DNA from: Treponema sp. | Lineage (GTDB): Bacteria; Spirochaetota; Spirochaetia; Treponematales; Treponemataceae | Length of the DNA stretch: 64,000 nt | Reading direction: 5' to 3' | Assembly: GCA_016290995.1 (NCBI GenBank) | Contig: JAEEVR010000013.1 | Coordinates: 1 to 64,000, forward strand | The notes under the pieces: model-generated | Seen by the model: only the letters and a program-made list of their open reading frames with translations | What the model was told of the DNA's origin: nothing | Databases searched by the model: none | Part shown: in pieces, positions 1-7,107 of the stretch | Position numbering within the stretch: the stretch's first letter is position 1 | Layout: each line of letters begins with the position of its first letter | Position numbers and translations under genes: made by a program

Positions 1-896
1 GCGAGCAAAATCTTTTTTGGGCCGTCGCCGGTCAAGCGGTGCACGACCATGTCAGGCGGCAATAGCGGAACAATCTTTTTTAAAAGTTCAAAATATTTTT
101 CTTTTGCAAGGCATTCAAATTTGCCCGCCCGCCATTCCTTTTCCAAATCAGTTCCGGCCAAAACGTACAAGACCGTAAATTTTATTCCGTCTGAGCCTGC
201 GGCGACAACGCGGCGGACTGACTCAAGCATGTCGTCGTCGTCCTCGCCGGGCAAGCCCAAAATCAATTGCGTCACGATGTGGACTGCGGGACATTCTTTT
301 TTTAGCGCCGCGACCGCGTCAAAGTAAACGCTTGTGGGGTAGCCGCGCCGCATCCAATCCGCCGTTTTTTGGCGAGCGGTCTGAAGGCCCAGCTCCACGG
401 TGACAAAAGTTTTTTGCGACAGTTCCTTTATTACTTCTAGAATTTCGGGGCCAAGGCAGTCGGGCCGCGTCGCAATGTCCACGCCGACGATGTCGGGAAC
501 GGCGAGCGCGTCCAAGTATTTTTGTTTTAGAACGAGCGGGTCGCCGTATGTGTTGGTGAAGTTTTGGAAGTATGCGATGTAAGTGGGAGCGGGAGCCGCG
601 TTTTGGGCTTGCGAACTTTTTTCTTCTGCGGAAACTTTTTCAACGACCGGAACGCGCGGGCCGCCGCGGCCATGCGCTTTTTTTTGCACCAACAATTTGG
701 CGCGCTCAAGCTGTTCCGCGATAGGAAGATTTTTTGGCGGAATGAAGTCGCCGCTACCGTTGGCCGAGCAAAAGATGCAGCCGCGCGTGTCCAGCCTTCC
801 GTCGCGGGTGGGACAGGTACAGCCCGCGTCAACGGCAAGCTTGTAAACTTTGCGGCCAAACTTGTTTTTGTAAAAGTCAGATAGGCTTATGGGCAT
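1..896 (-). CDS. Radical SAM protein, TIGR01212/YhcC-like (3' end outside window)
   Basis: The reading frame opens at an ATG at 896 and stays open to the window edge, so the C-terminus is missing (about 298 residues seen). Near the N-terminus, Cys28, Cys40 and Cys43 form the C-x11-C-x2-C cluster motif of the TIGR01212 (YhcC) radical SAM family, in the context CTCPTRDGRLDTRGCIFC. Later segments (VELGLQTARQKT, QLILGLPGEDDDDM) are also typical of that family. Such proteins bind a 4Fe-4S cluster and cleave S-adenosylmethionine in the cytoplasm; the substrate of this family is not established. An alanine-rich insert after residue 75 (SSQAQNAAPAP) is unusual. It follows the HD protein on the same strand with a 4 nt gap and is probably co-transcribed with it. 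Confidence 0.85.
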   Translation of the reverse strand, partial: MPISLSDFYKNKFGRKVYKLAVDAGCTCPTRDGRLDTRGCIFCSANGSGDFIPPKNLPIAEQLERAKLLVQKKAHGRGGPRVPVVEKVSAEEKSSQAQNAAPAPTYIAYFQNFTNTYGDPLVLKQKYLDALAVPDIVGVDIATRPDCLGPEILEVIKELSQKTFVTVELGLQTARQKTADWMRRGYPTSVYFDAVAALKKECPAVHIVTQLILGLPGEDDDDMLESVRRVVAAGSDGIKFTVLYVLAGTDLEKEWRAGKFECLAKEKYFELLKKIVPLLPPDMVVHRLTGDGPKKILL

Positions 897-900
897 AAGC

Positions 901-1536
901 TCATTCTTTTATAAAGCCTTTTTGGATTCCGACCGCGATGTTCTTTTGAACCCATTCCCAAACGCGCGGCATGTTTTCTTTTAAAGGGCCGATGCGTTTT
1001 TCAATCATCGCGACTGTCGCGCCTGCCTCGGCCCAGGTTCCGCCGGTCAAAGAAAGCGAGTTGTTCAAAAAAGGCTCCAAGCGGTCCATGCAATTCGCGT
1101 AGCGCGATTCGGGCGTTTTAAATTGCTCAAACTCGTCCCAAAGCGCGCGGAGCTTTCGCGCGATGTCGTCAGGAAGTTGGCCGAACAGTTTTTGCGCGGC
1201 GGCCTGCTCCCGTTCCTCTTTGCCGACATTCGCCGCGGCGTCGTAGGCAAAAGTGTCGCCCGCGTATATTTCTACCAAGTCGTGCGCAAGGCAAAGAAGC
1301 GCCGCCTTTCGCTCGTCAACATCTTGCGCAAAATATTCTTTGAACAAAAGCGCCATCAGCGCGATTCGCCAAGAGTGCTCCGCGTCGTTTTGCGCGCGCG
1401 AGCCGTCCGCGATTTTTGTGCGGCGGGCAATCGAGTCCATCTCTTCCGCCAGCGCGGTAAACTTTAAAAGGCTGTCCAAGCGTCCGTCGTCAGAGGGGGT
1501 AAAAGTTTTTATGATTTCTTCAAATGGTTTTTGCAT
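901..1536 (-). CDS. HD-domain phosphohydrolase, YfbR/HDDC2-like
   Basis: A 211-residue cytoplasmic protein with the metal-binding HD signature. His54 (DAEHSW), His85-Asp86 (LAHDLVEI) and a distal Asp in CMDRLEPFL fit the YfbR/HDDC2 branch, whose characterised members are 5'-deoxynucleotidases. The length is usual for this family. The ATG at 1536 is the only sensible start. No Shine-Dalgarno sequence precedes it; instead a TACAAT box ends six bases upstream, suggesting a leaderless message. It is the first gene of a two-gene unit with the radical SAM protein. The exact nucleotide substrate cannot be read from the sequence. Confidence 0.8.
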   Translation of the reverse strand: MQKPFEEIIKTFTPSDDGRLDSLLKFTALAEEMDSIARRTKIADGSRAQNDAEHSWRIALMALLFKEYFAQDVDERKAALLCLAHDLVEIYAGDTFAYDAAANVGKEEREQAAAQKLFGQLPDDIARKLRALWDEFEQFKTPESRYANCMDRLEPFLNNSLSLTGGTWAEAGATVAMIEKRIGPLKENMPRVWEWVQKNIAVGIQKGFIKE

Positions 1537-1542
1537 GGAAAC

Positions 1543-1571
1543 ATTGTAACGCGCTTCGCGCGATTTTTCTA
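1543..1571 (-). promoter_or_regulatory. Predicted leaderless promoter of the HD phosphohydrolase gene
   Basis: On the minus strand TAGAAA (1571-1566) and TACAAT (1548-1543) are separated by 17 bp. Only six bases lie between the -10 box and the ATG. The spacer carries TCGCGCGAAGCGCG, which recurs almost unchanged upstream of the acetyltransferase gene at 47311. Confidence 0.6.
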
Positions 1572-1583
1572 TAGGAAATTTTC

Positions 1584-1612
1584 TTGACAGGCGTTCCCTT
1601 TGCCCTTATCCT
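1584..1612 (+). promoter_or_regulatory. Promoter of the alanine symporter gene
   Basis: A perfect TTGACA (1584-1589) is followed after 17 bp by TATCCT (1607-1612). The ATG at 1629 follows a GAGAG ribosome-binding sequence. Confidence 0.65.
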
Positions 1613-1628
1613 ATAAACGAGAGAACTT

Positions 1629-3047
1629 ATGAACGCATCGACAATAATTGAACAATTGGACAAGATTTTGTGGGGCTGGCCGCAGATCATTCTTTTGCTG
1701 GGCACTCATCTTTTTATGACTTTTAAAACCGGCTTTGTGCAAAAGGACATCTTTAAGGCCATAAAGCTTTCGGTCACCAAAGACCCCGACGCGCCGGGCG
1801 ACGTGTCGCAGTTTGGAGCGCTTACAACCGCTCTCGCCTCGACTGTAGGAACGGCGAACATCATCGGAGTTGGAACGGCCATCGCGCTTGGCGGGCCTGG
1901 AGCGGTGTTGTGGATTTGGTTCACCGGCGTTTTTGGAATCGCCACCAAGTACGCCGAAACCGTAATCGCTCTAAAGTACCGCGTTAAAAGCCAGGACGGC
2001 ACGATGCTCGGCGGCGCGATGTACGCGCTGGAACGCGGGCTAAAGCTAAAATGGCTTGGAGTTGTCTTCGCATTTTTGGCGGCGCTTTGCGGCCTTGGAA
2101 TAGGCTGTTCCGTTCCGGCGAACGCGGTTGTGGCTACAGTAAAGGAAAACCTCAACGCGACAGGAACTTACGGCCAAGTCCTCACTTATGCCATCGCGGT
2201 TATTCTTTGCGTATTGGTCGGAGTGGCGATCATCGGCGGCGTAAAGTCGATCACAAAAGTGTCCGAAAAGCTGGTTCCCTTTATGGCGATTTTTTACGTG
2301 CTGGGTTGCCTTATTATATTGATAATGAACGCCGACGTTATGGCGCAGACAATCTCAACGATAGCTTCAGCGGCATTCACTCCCCGCGCGGCTGGAGGCG
2401 GCTTTATCGGAAGCACGATAGCCTCCGCCTGCAGGTTTGGAATCGCTCGCGGACTTTTTTCAAACGAATCGGGAATGGGGTCCGCTCCGCTTGTCGCCGC
2501 CGCAGCCCAATCGCGCAACCCCAAACGGCAGGCGCTTGTTTCTATGACCGGAACTTTTTGGGACACGGTTGTCGTTTGCCTTATGACAGGCCTTGTTCTT
2601 GTTTCCTGCATCATAAAGCATCCCTTTATCGACGCCATGAGCGGCAACGGCTCCGAGCTTACGTCGCTGGCTTTTTCAACAATTCCAATTGTCGGAAAGC
2701 CCGTGCTTGTTGTCGGCCTCATCACGTTCACATTTTCCACGATGCTGGGCTGGTACTATTACGGCGAGCGCTGCACAGTCTATTTGTTCGGCGAGAAGGC
2801 CATTTTAGTTTACAAAATAATTTGGGTGGCCGGAATTTTCGCAGGCTCATTGGCGGAACTAAAGTTCATCTGGAACATCGCTGACATCCTTAACGGCCTG
2901 ATGTCAATTCCCAACATCGTTGCGGTTCTGCTCCTTTCCGGAGTCATCGCAAGCGAAACAAAAAAATACGCCGGAAAGCGCATCGACGATTTGGACGACA
3001 CTGAAATTCCGGTCGTAAAGAATTCTCGCAGGGGCGTCATTGGGTAA
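1629..3047 (+). CDS. Alanine/glycine:cation symporter (AGCS family)
   Basis: A 472-residue, very hydrophobic inner-membrane protein with about ten transmembrane segments. The segment TALASTVGTANIIGVGTAIA followed by LGGPGAVLWIWFTG is the family signature of sodium:alanine symporters, and a second hallmark stretch (SNESGMGSAPLVAAAAQ) lies near the middle. The family imports small neutral amino acids together with Na+ or H+. The ATG at 1629 is preceded by a GAGAG ribosome-binding site and a TTGACA/TATCCT promoter. The hydrophilic C-terminus (KRIDDLDDTEIPVV) is cytoplasmic by family topology. The gene stands alone and converges on the XRE regulator. Substrate preference between alanine, glycine and glutamine cannot be settled from sequence. 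Confidence 0.92.
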   Translation: MNASTIIEQLDKILWGWPQIILLLGTHLFMTFKTGFVQKDIFKAIKLSVTKDPDAPGDVSQFGALTTALASTVGTANIIGVGTAIALGGPGAVLWIWFTGVFGIATKYAETVIALKYRVKSQDGTMLGGAMYALERGLKLKWLGVVFAFLAALCGLGIGCSVPANAVVATVKENLNATGTYGQVLTYAIAVILCVLVGVAIIGGVKSITKVSEKLVPFMAIFYVLGCLIILIMNADVMAQTISTIASAAFTPRAAGGGFIGSTIASACRFGIARGLFSNESGMGSAPLVAAAAQSRNPKRQALVSMTGTFWDTVVVCLMTGLVLVSCIIKHPFIDAMSGNGSELTSLAFSTIPIVGKPVLVVGLITFTFSTMLGWYYYGERCTVYLFGEKAILVYKIIWVAGIFAGSLAELKFIWNIADILNGLMSIPNIVAVLLLSGVIASETKKYAGKRIDDLDDTEIPVVKNSRRGVIG

Positions 3048-3064
3048 GGGATGCGACTCGCGTT

Positions 3065-3391
3065 CTAGCCTAGCTCCAGAGAGTTTAATTTTTCGTCAAC
3101 AAATTTGCGCAAAGACTTTACAACCTCGTCTTGAACTGAAAGTTTTATTTCGCTTGCTTTTTCAAAGTCAATGGCGAGCGGAAGGAAAAACTTGTAAACG
3201 TCAACGTCCAGCGCCTTTGTGATTTGCGACAAAGTTTTTTCGCTAGGCCAAGAACGGCAAAGCTCAATATTTTTTATCATCGCCTCGGACAAGTCGCATT
3301 TTACGGCAAGGTCAAGTTGCGTCATCTTTTTGCCTTTGCGTAATTTTCGAAGGTTTTCCGCAACTCTTTTTTGAATCTCTTTGCTTTTCAT
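3065..3391 (-). CDS. XRE-family helix-turn-helix regulator
   Basis: A 108-residue protein. Residues 7-60 (KRVAENLRKLRKGKKMTQ, then CDLSEAMIKNIELCRSWPS) form a Cro/C1-type helix-turn-helix domain. The remaining 45 residues are helical with no known domain and could provide dimer contacts. The start at 3391 gives a full HTH domain. It lies head-to-head with the AT-rich lipoprotein gene, and the shared 160 bp gap holds several CTTTAA/TTAAAG half-sites, so it may control itself and that neighbour. The ligand or signal is unknown. Confidence 0.8.
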   Translation of the reverse strand: MKSKEIQKRVAENLRKLRKGKKMTQLDLAVKCDLSEAMIKNIELCRSWPSEKTLSQITKALDVDVYKFFLPLAIDFEKASEIKLSVQDEVVKSLRKFVDEKLNSLELG

Positions 3392-3442
3392 TCTTCAAGT
3401 TTATGGGGAATTTGGCTTTAATATGTGTATTTATAGTATCTA

Positions 3443-3456
3443 CTTTAATGTTAAAG
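3443..3456. promoter_or_regulatory. Candidate XRE operator palindrome
   Basis: CTTTAA-TG-TTAAAG is a perfect palindrome in the gap between the divergent XRE and lipoprotein genes. It sits 4 bp upstream of the lipoprotein -35 box. Further half-sites occur nearby (CTTTAAT near 3415, ATTAAAG near 3505). Confidence 0.4.
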
Positions 3457-3460
3457 AAGA

Positions 3461-3489
3461 TTGACAGTATGCAAACAAGGGAGTATGAT
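3461..3489 (+). promoter_or_regulatory. Promoter of the AT-rich lipoprotein gene
   Basis: TTGACA (3461-3466), 17 bp spacer, TATGAT (3484-3489). A strong GGAGG ribosome-binding site follows at 3544-3548. Confidence 0.65.
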
Positions 3490-3554
3490 TATATTTATTA
3501 TCATTAAAGTGTATTAAAAGTAGAGGTTTTTGATGCTTTTTTTGGAGGCGAGAG

Positions 3555-5111
3555 ATGAAAAATTTTTTTAGAGGATTTCTTTGCGCGGTTTTTGTGGGGC
3601 TGGTTGCGAGTGTAATGACTGGTTGTAGCAATGCGTCTGGCGGAGATTCTACAAAAGAAAGTCCCTCCAATCAAAATGAGCAAAACGGTATTACCACGGG
3701 AACGGGTGGAGAGAATGAGATTTATCCGACAGAAGTTCATGGAAAAATGTTTAGTGCTGTTGCAACAGAAAATGGTATTATTTTTACTCTAAATAAAATT
3801 GATAATCAATATGAAGAATGGAGTGGGAATGCATATATAACAAATTTGACTGTTTGTAATGGTTATCGAGATGATTCAAGGGGTTATCCAGAAAATTGGC
3901 AGAATAGGTTGCAAAACTCATGGACGGGCCTTTATGCTCTTGTCGAGGCAAATAAAAATTATGAATTTGGCTTCTATCTAGATCGAGGTATTGGTGGTAG
4001 TGATAATATTTGTGAGAAGATAAAGATAAGATCTATTGGTGGACTTGGAGGTTTATATTATCCTGATCCCGCTTATAAACCTAAACTTTTACTTGATGGA
4101 AATAAAATTAGTATTGATTCTACAGGTATAGTTCTTCCCTTGTCCATTCATAATCCTGAAATAGTCCATCAATTTTTTATAGGAACTGGTTGGAATGAAG
4201 ACACGCAAACTTGGGATGGTCGCTTTGTTTCTGGTTTAACTAGTGATTTATATAAAATGGAATTTGCTAAAGGATCTAAAGTGTGGAATGATATTGGGCG
4301 TGGTCTTCGACATTATAATCGTAATGCATTTTCTTATCAAACTGTTGTTAATTTTGACATTCCAACTGATCAATTTACATACTGTACGCATTCATATATT
4401 GCAGATCCTGTTACTGCCAGTTTTGAAAATTTTGACATAGATGATTATGTAACTGCCAAAGCTGAAAATGATGGAATTCATTTTACGGTAAAAAAACCGG
4501 AGGGTTTTACAAATGGAATTAGTCATATAGATTTTTGGGAGTCAAACGGAACGGGAATGGAGCTTGGAGAAAGTGATGATATGCAAGTTTCATGTGTTTA
4601 TCCACTTGTTCGGGCGGGAAAAACTTATACGTTCGATGTGTATGTTTACGAAAAATTAACTGGAAATTGTGTCCACGAAACCATTTCTATTGATGCTGTA
4701 GGTGGCTTGGGGGAACCTTCTTATATTTTGTCATCATCGGCGGCAATAAAACTTTCTTGTGAGAATAAAGTGCCTAGCGTAATTCTTTCAGGGATAAATC
4801 CGCCCACATTGCAAAATGGACCGATTTCAAATTCTTGGATTTGGTATGGTTTTGAGGCAACTAATGATGATTCAGGAACCTCTTATAGTAACGAACGTTG
4901 GATGACATATGATTCACCGCAGATAGAAGGATTCGAAAATATGCCTTCAGAATTATTTGAATGGTTTAAAGCTTCATTTGAGGCGACAGGAAAAAAGAAT
5001 TTTTATGTAAGAACAGAGATAAGATTTTTCTTGGATGAGGCAACATCTAGTGCTTCTTATTGCTTTTTTAAGAAAGAGATCATGTGTTCCAATGTTGTTG
5101 AATATAAATAA
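3555..5111 (+). CDS. Putative surface lipoprotein with two related domains
   Basis: A 518-residue protein whose function I do not recognise. The N-terminus is a lipoprotein signal peptide with Cys24 after MTG, followed by a polar linker rich in S, N and G. Two homologous halves are visible. Residues about 60-180 and about 295-400 share the order 'AENG(I/D)IF/HFT', then a tryptophan-containing segment, then 'I(R/D)(S/A)(I/V)GGLG', each followed by a short beta-rich tail. This suggests two tandem beta-sandwich modules exposed at the cell surface or in the periplasm. Base composition is strikingly AT-rich compared with all neighbours and codon use shifts to A/T endings, which points to recent acquisition or lineage-specific surface evolution. 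It is transcribed away from an XRE regulator that may control it. Confidence 0.75.
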   Translation: MKNFFRGFLCAVFVGLVASVMTGCSNASGGDSTKESPSNQNEQNGITTGTGGENEIYPTEVHGKMFSAVATENGIIFTLNKIDNQYEEWSGNAYITNLTVCNGYRDDSRGYPENWQNRLQNSWTGLYALVEANKNYEFGFYLDRGIGGSDNICEKIKIRSIGGLGGLYYPDPAYKPKLLLDGNKISIDSTGIVLPLSIHNPEIVHQFFIGTGWNEDTQTWDGRFVSGLTSDLYKMEFAKGSKVWNDIGRGLRHYNRNAFSYQTVVNFDIPTDQFTYCTHSYIADPVTASFENFDIDDYVTAKAENDGIHFTVKKPEGFTNGISHIDFWESNGTGMELGESDDMQVSCVYPLVRAGKTYTFDVYVYEKLTGNCVHETISIDAVGGLGEPSYILSSSAAIKLSCENKVPSVILSGINPPTLQNGPISNSWIWYGFEATNDDSGTSYSNERWMTYDSPQIEGFENMPSELFEWFKASFEATGKKNFYVRTEIRFFLDEATSSASYCFFKKEIMCSNVVEYK

Positions 5112-5182
5112 TTTATAAATAAAGTTCAGACGTCATTTTGCCTAAGGTGTTGCCGCTGTTAAAGTAATTAGTCTTCATACCC

Positions 5183-5218
5183 AAACAAAAAAAACGGCGG
5201 CCCACATTCGGGCCGCCG
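5183..5218 (-). terminator. Rho-independent terminator after ilvC
   Basis: GGCGGCCC (5196-5203) pairs with GGGCCGCC (5210-5217) around a 6 nt loop. On the minus strand the stem is followed by a run of T. Confidence 0.8.
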
Positions 5219-5272
5219 CCTCTTGGGCAGCGAACAGTTTTCGCAACTGCCGCCGTTCCTAGTCAGTATCCA

Positions 5273-6751
5273 TTACAATACCGGCTTCATTGCTGTCATA
5301 TACGCTCTCAAGCGGCGGCCGACAACCTCGATCGGGTGGTTGCGGATTTCGGCGTTGACGTTGACAAGCTCGGTGTTGTTGACGCTGTTGTCCTTTACGT
5401 CAAGGCCTTTGCCGATAACGTCCGTGTGGATGTTGGGCATAAAGTCTTTGGCCATCATCGGAGCGGCGACGCGGCTGAACAAGTAGCAGCCGTATTCGGC
5501 GGTGTCGCTGATTACGCGGTTCATCTCGTACAAGCGCTTGCGGTCGATGAGGTTGGCGATGAGCGGAACTTCGTGGAGCGACTCGTAGTAGGCCGACTCT
5601 TCCTTGATTCCCGCGTCAACCATTGTTTCAAAGGCCAATTCGCAGCCGGCCTTTACCATCGCGACAAGCAAGATTCCCTTGTCAAAGTATTCCTGCTCAG
5701 TGATTTCTTCCTTTGACTCCTCGTTCTTTTCAAACGGAAGAGCGCCGGTCTCTTCGCGCCAAGTCAAAAGGTCGTGGTCCTTGTTGGCCCAGTCCTTCAT
5801 CATTGTGCTTGAGAACTTTCCGCTGATGATGTCGTCCATGTGCTTTTGGTAAAGGGGAGCCAAGAGCTTTTTGATTTCCTTGCTAAGCGCGTTGGCCTTG
5901 ATTTTGGCGGGGTTGGAAAGGCGGTCCATCATGTTGGTGATTCCGCCCCACTTAAGGGCCTCGCTTACTACGTTCCATCCGTGCATCAAAAGCTTTGTCG
6001 CGTACTCAGGCGCGATTCCTTCCGACACCATCTTGTCGTAGCAAACGATCGTTCCGGCCTGCAACATTCCGCACAAAATAGTCTGCTCGCCCATAAGGTC
6101 AGACTTAACCTCGGCGATGAATGAGCTTTCCAAAACGCCGGCCTTGCTTCCGCCCATTCCGACGGCAAGCGCCTTGGCGTAGGCCCAGCCCTTTCCTTCG
6201 GGGTCGTTGGCCGGGTGAACGGCGATCAAGTCCGGAACGCCAAAGCCGCGCTGGAACTCGTGCCAAACTTCCGTTCCCGGTCCCTTGGGGGCGCACATAA
6301 CGACTGTGATGTCCGGGCGGATGATCATTCCCTCTTCAATCATGTTGAATCCGTGGCTGTACCAAAGAGCCGAGCCCTTCTTCATCTTTGACATGACTTC
6401 TGTGATTACGGGAGTGTGCTGCTTGTCGGGAGTCAAGTTTCCAACCAAATCGGCTGTCGGAATCATCTCGTCGTATGTTCCGACTTTAAATCCGTTCTCC
6501 GTCGCGTTCTTCCAAGACTGGCGCTTTTCGGTGATGGCAGACTCGCGCAAGGCGTAAGAAACGTCCAAGCCGCTGTCGCGCAAACAAAGTCCCTGGTTCA
6601 AGCCCTGGGCGCCGCATCCGACGATTACGATTTTCTTTCCTTTAAGAGCGTTCACTCCGTCGGCAAATTCTTCCTTGGCCATAGAGCGGCAATGTCCCAA
6701 CTGCAAGCGCGCCTCGCGCCACGGAATTTTGTTAAAATAATTTTCACCCAT
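5273..6751 (-). CDS. ilvC: Ketol-acid reductoisomerase, class II (E. coli-type)
   Basis: A 492-residue enzyme that converts acetolactate or acetohydroxybutyrate, with NADPH and Mg2+, to the dihydroxy acid in valine/isoleucine synthesis. The Rossmann motif [10 protein letters not shown] lies near residue 47. VEIKSD-like metal-binding sequence ([20 protein letters not shown]) and a second C-terminal knotted domain ([20 protein letters not shown]) mark the long class II form, close to enterobacterial IlvC in length and sequence. The start at 6751 follows an AAGGAGA ribosome-binding site. It is monocistronic, with its own promoter and terminator, and divergent from pflB. No other branched-chain genes are adjacent, which is unusual for ilvC. 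Confidence 0.97.
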   Translation of the reverse strand: MGENYFNKIPWREARLQLGHCRSMAKEEFADGVNALKGKKIVIVGCGAQGLNQGLCLRDSGLDVSYALRESAITEKRQSWKNATENGFKVGTYDEMIPTADLVGNLTPDKQHTPVITEVMSKMKKGSALWYSHGFNMIEEGMIIRPDITVVMCAPKGPGTEVWHEFQRGFGVPDLIAVHPANDPEGKGWAYAKALAVGMGGSKAGVLESSFIAEVKSDLMGEQTILCGMLQAGTIVCYDKMVSEGIAPEYATKLLMHGWNVVSEALKWGGITNMMDRLSNPAKIKANALSKEIKKLLAPLYQKHMDDIISGKFSSTMMKDWANKDHDLLTWREETGALPFEKNEESKEEITEQEYFDKGILLVAMVKAGCELAFETMVDAGIKEESAYYESLHEVPLIANLIDRKRLYEMNRVISDTAEYGCYLFSRVAAPMMAKDFMPNIHTDVIGKGLDVKDNSVNNTELVNVNAEIRNHPIEVVGRRLRAYMTAMKPVL

Positions 6752-6813
6752 TTTTTGTCTCCTTGGGAATGATATTTTTGCGGAACACTAACTCCCGCGT
6801 TTTTTTCGACCCA

Positions 6814-6842
6814 ATTATAGCGCGCAGAGATTGTTGCGTCTA
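6814..6842 (-). promoter_or_regulatory. Promoter of ilvC
   Basis: On the minus strand TAGACG (6842-6837), 17 bp, TATAAT (6819-6814). The first copy of a 16 bp direct repeat (6830-6845) overlaps the -35 box. Confidence 0.6.
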
Positions 6843-6876
6843 GTGAAATAATTACAAGTAATTGTTGCATTTAGCG
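6830..6876. repeat. Direct repeat pair upstream of ilvC
   Basis: ATTGTTGCGTCTAGTG (6830-6845) and ATTGTTGCATTTAGCG (6861-6876) match at 13 of 16 positions and start 31 bp apart, about three helical turns. This arrangement suggests a regulator site on the ilvC promoter. Confidence 0.45.
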
Positions 6877-6909
6877 CAAGGGTAAAGATTATGCTCGCGC
6901 GGATTTGTT

Positions 6910-7016
6910 TTGACGGAATTCCCTATGTTTGTATAGTTAAATAGATTGAATTCAATTTAATTTTATGCAATTTTTATTAAAACGCTATTGCTTTTTTTCA
7001 CAATACGCTTTATACT
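6910..7016 (+). promoter_or_regulatory. Two predicted promoters for the pfl operon
   Basis: P1 is TTGACG (6910-6915), 16 bp, TATAGT (6932-6937). P2 is TTGCTT (6988-6993), 17 bp, TATACT (7011-7016). A 12 bp palindrome, ATTGAATTCAAT (6945-6956), lies between them. P2 would give a leader of about 85 nt before the GGAGG site at pflB. The 356 bp ilvC-pflB gap contains these elements and no gene. Confidence 0.5.
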
Positions 7017-7107
7017 TAAAATCAAGAGAATTGAAGAAGGACTGCATGGCGAGTTCAAGACAAACCTTGCAAGGCGTTTCTTTCAAATATTTTATGGAGG
7101 CATTTCT

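Noticed and set aside
2051-2884. A 277-codon plus-strand frame inside the alanine symporter gene
   Set aside because: Out-of-frame reading of a membrane protein gene, rich in Arg and without domains.
6988-7107. Upstream in-frame extension of pflB
   Set aside because: Overlaps the P2 promoter and lacks homology; the ATG at 7108 has a well-spaced TGGAGG site.
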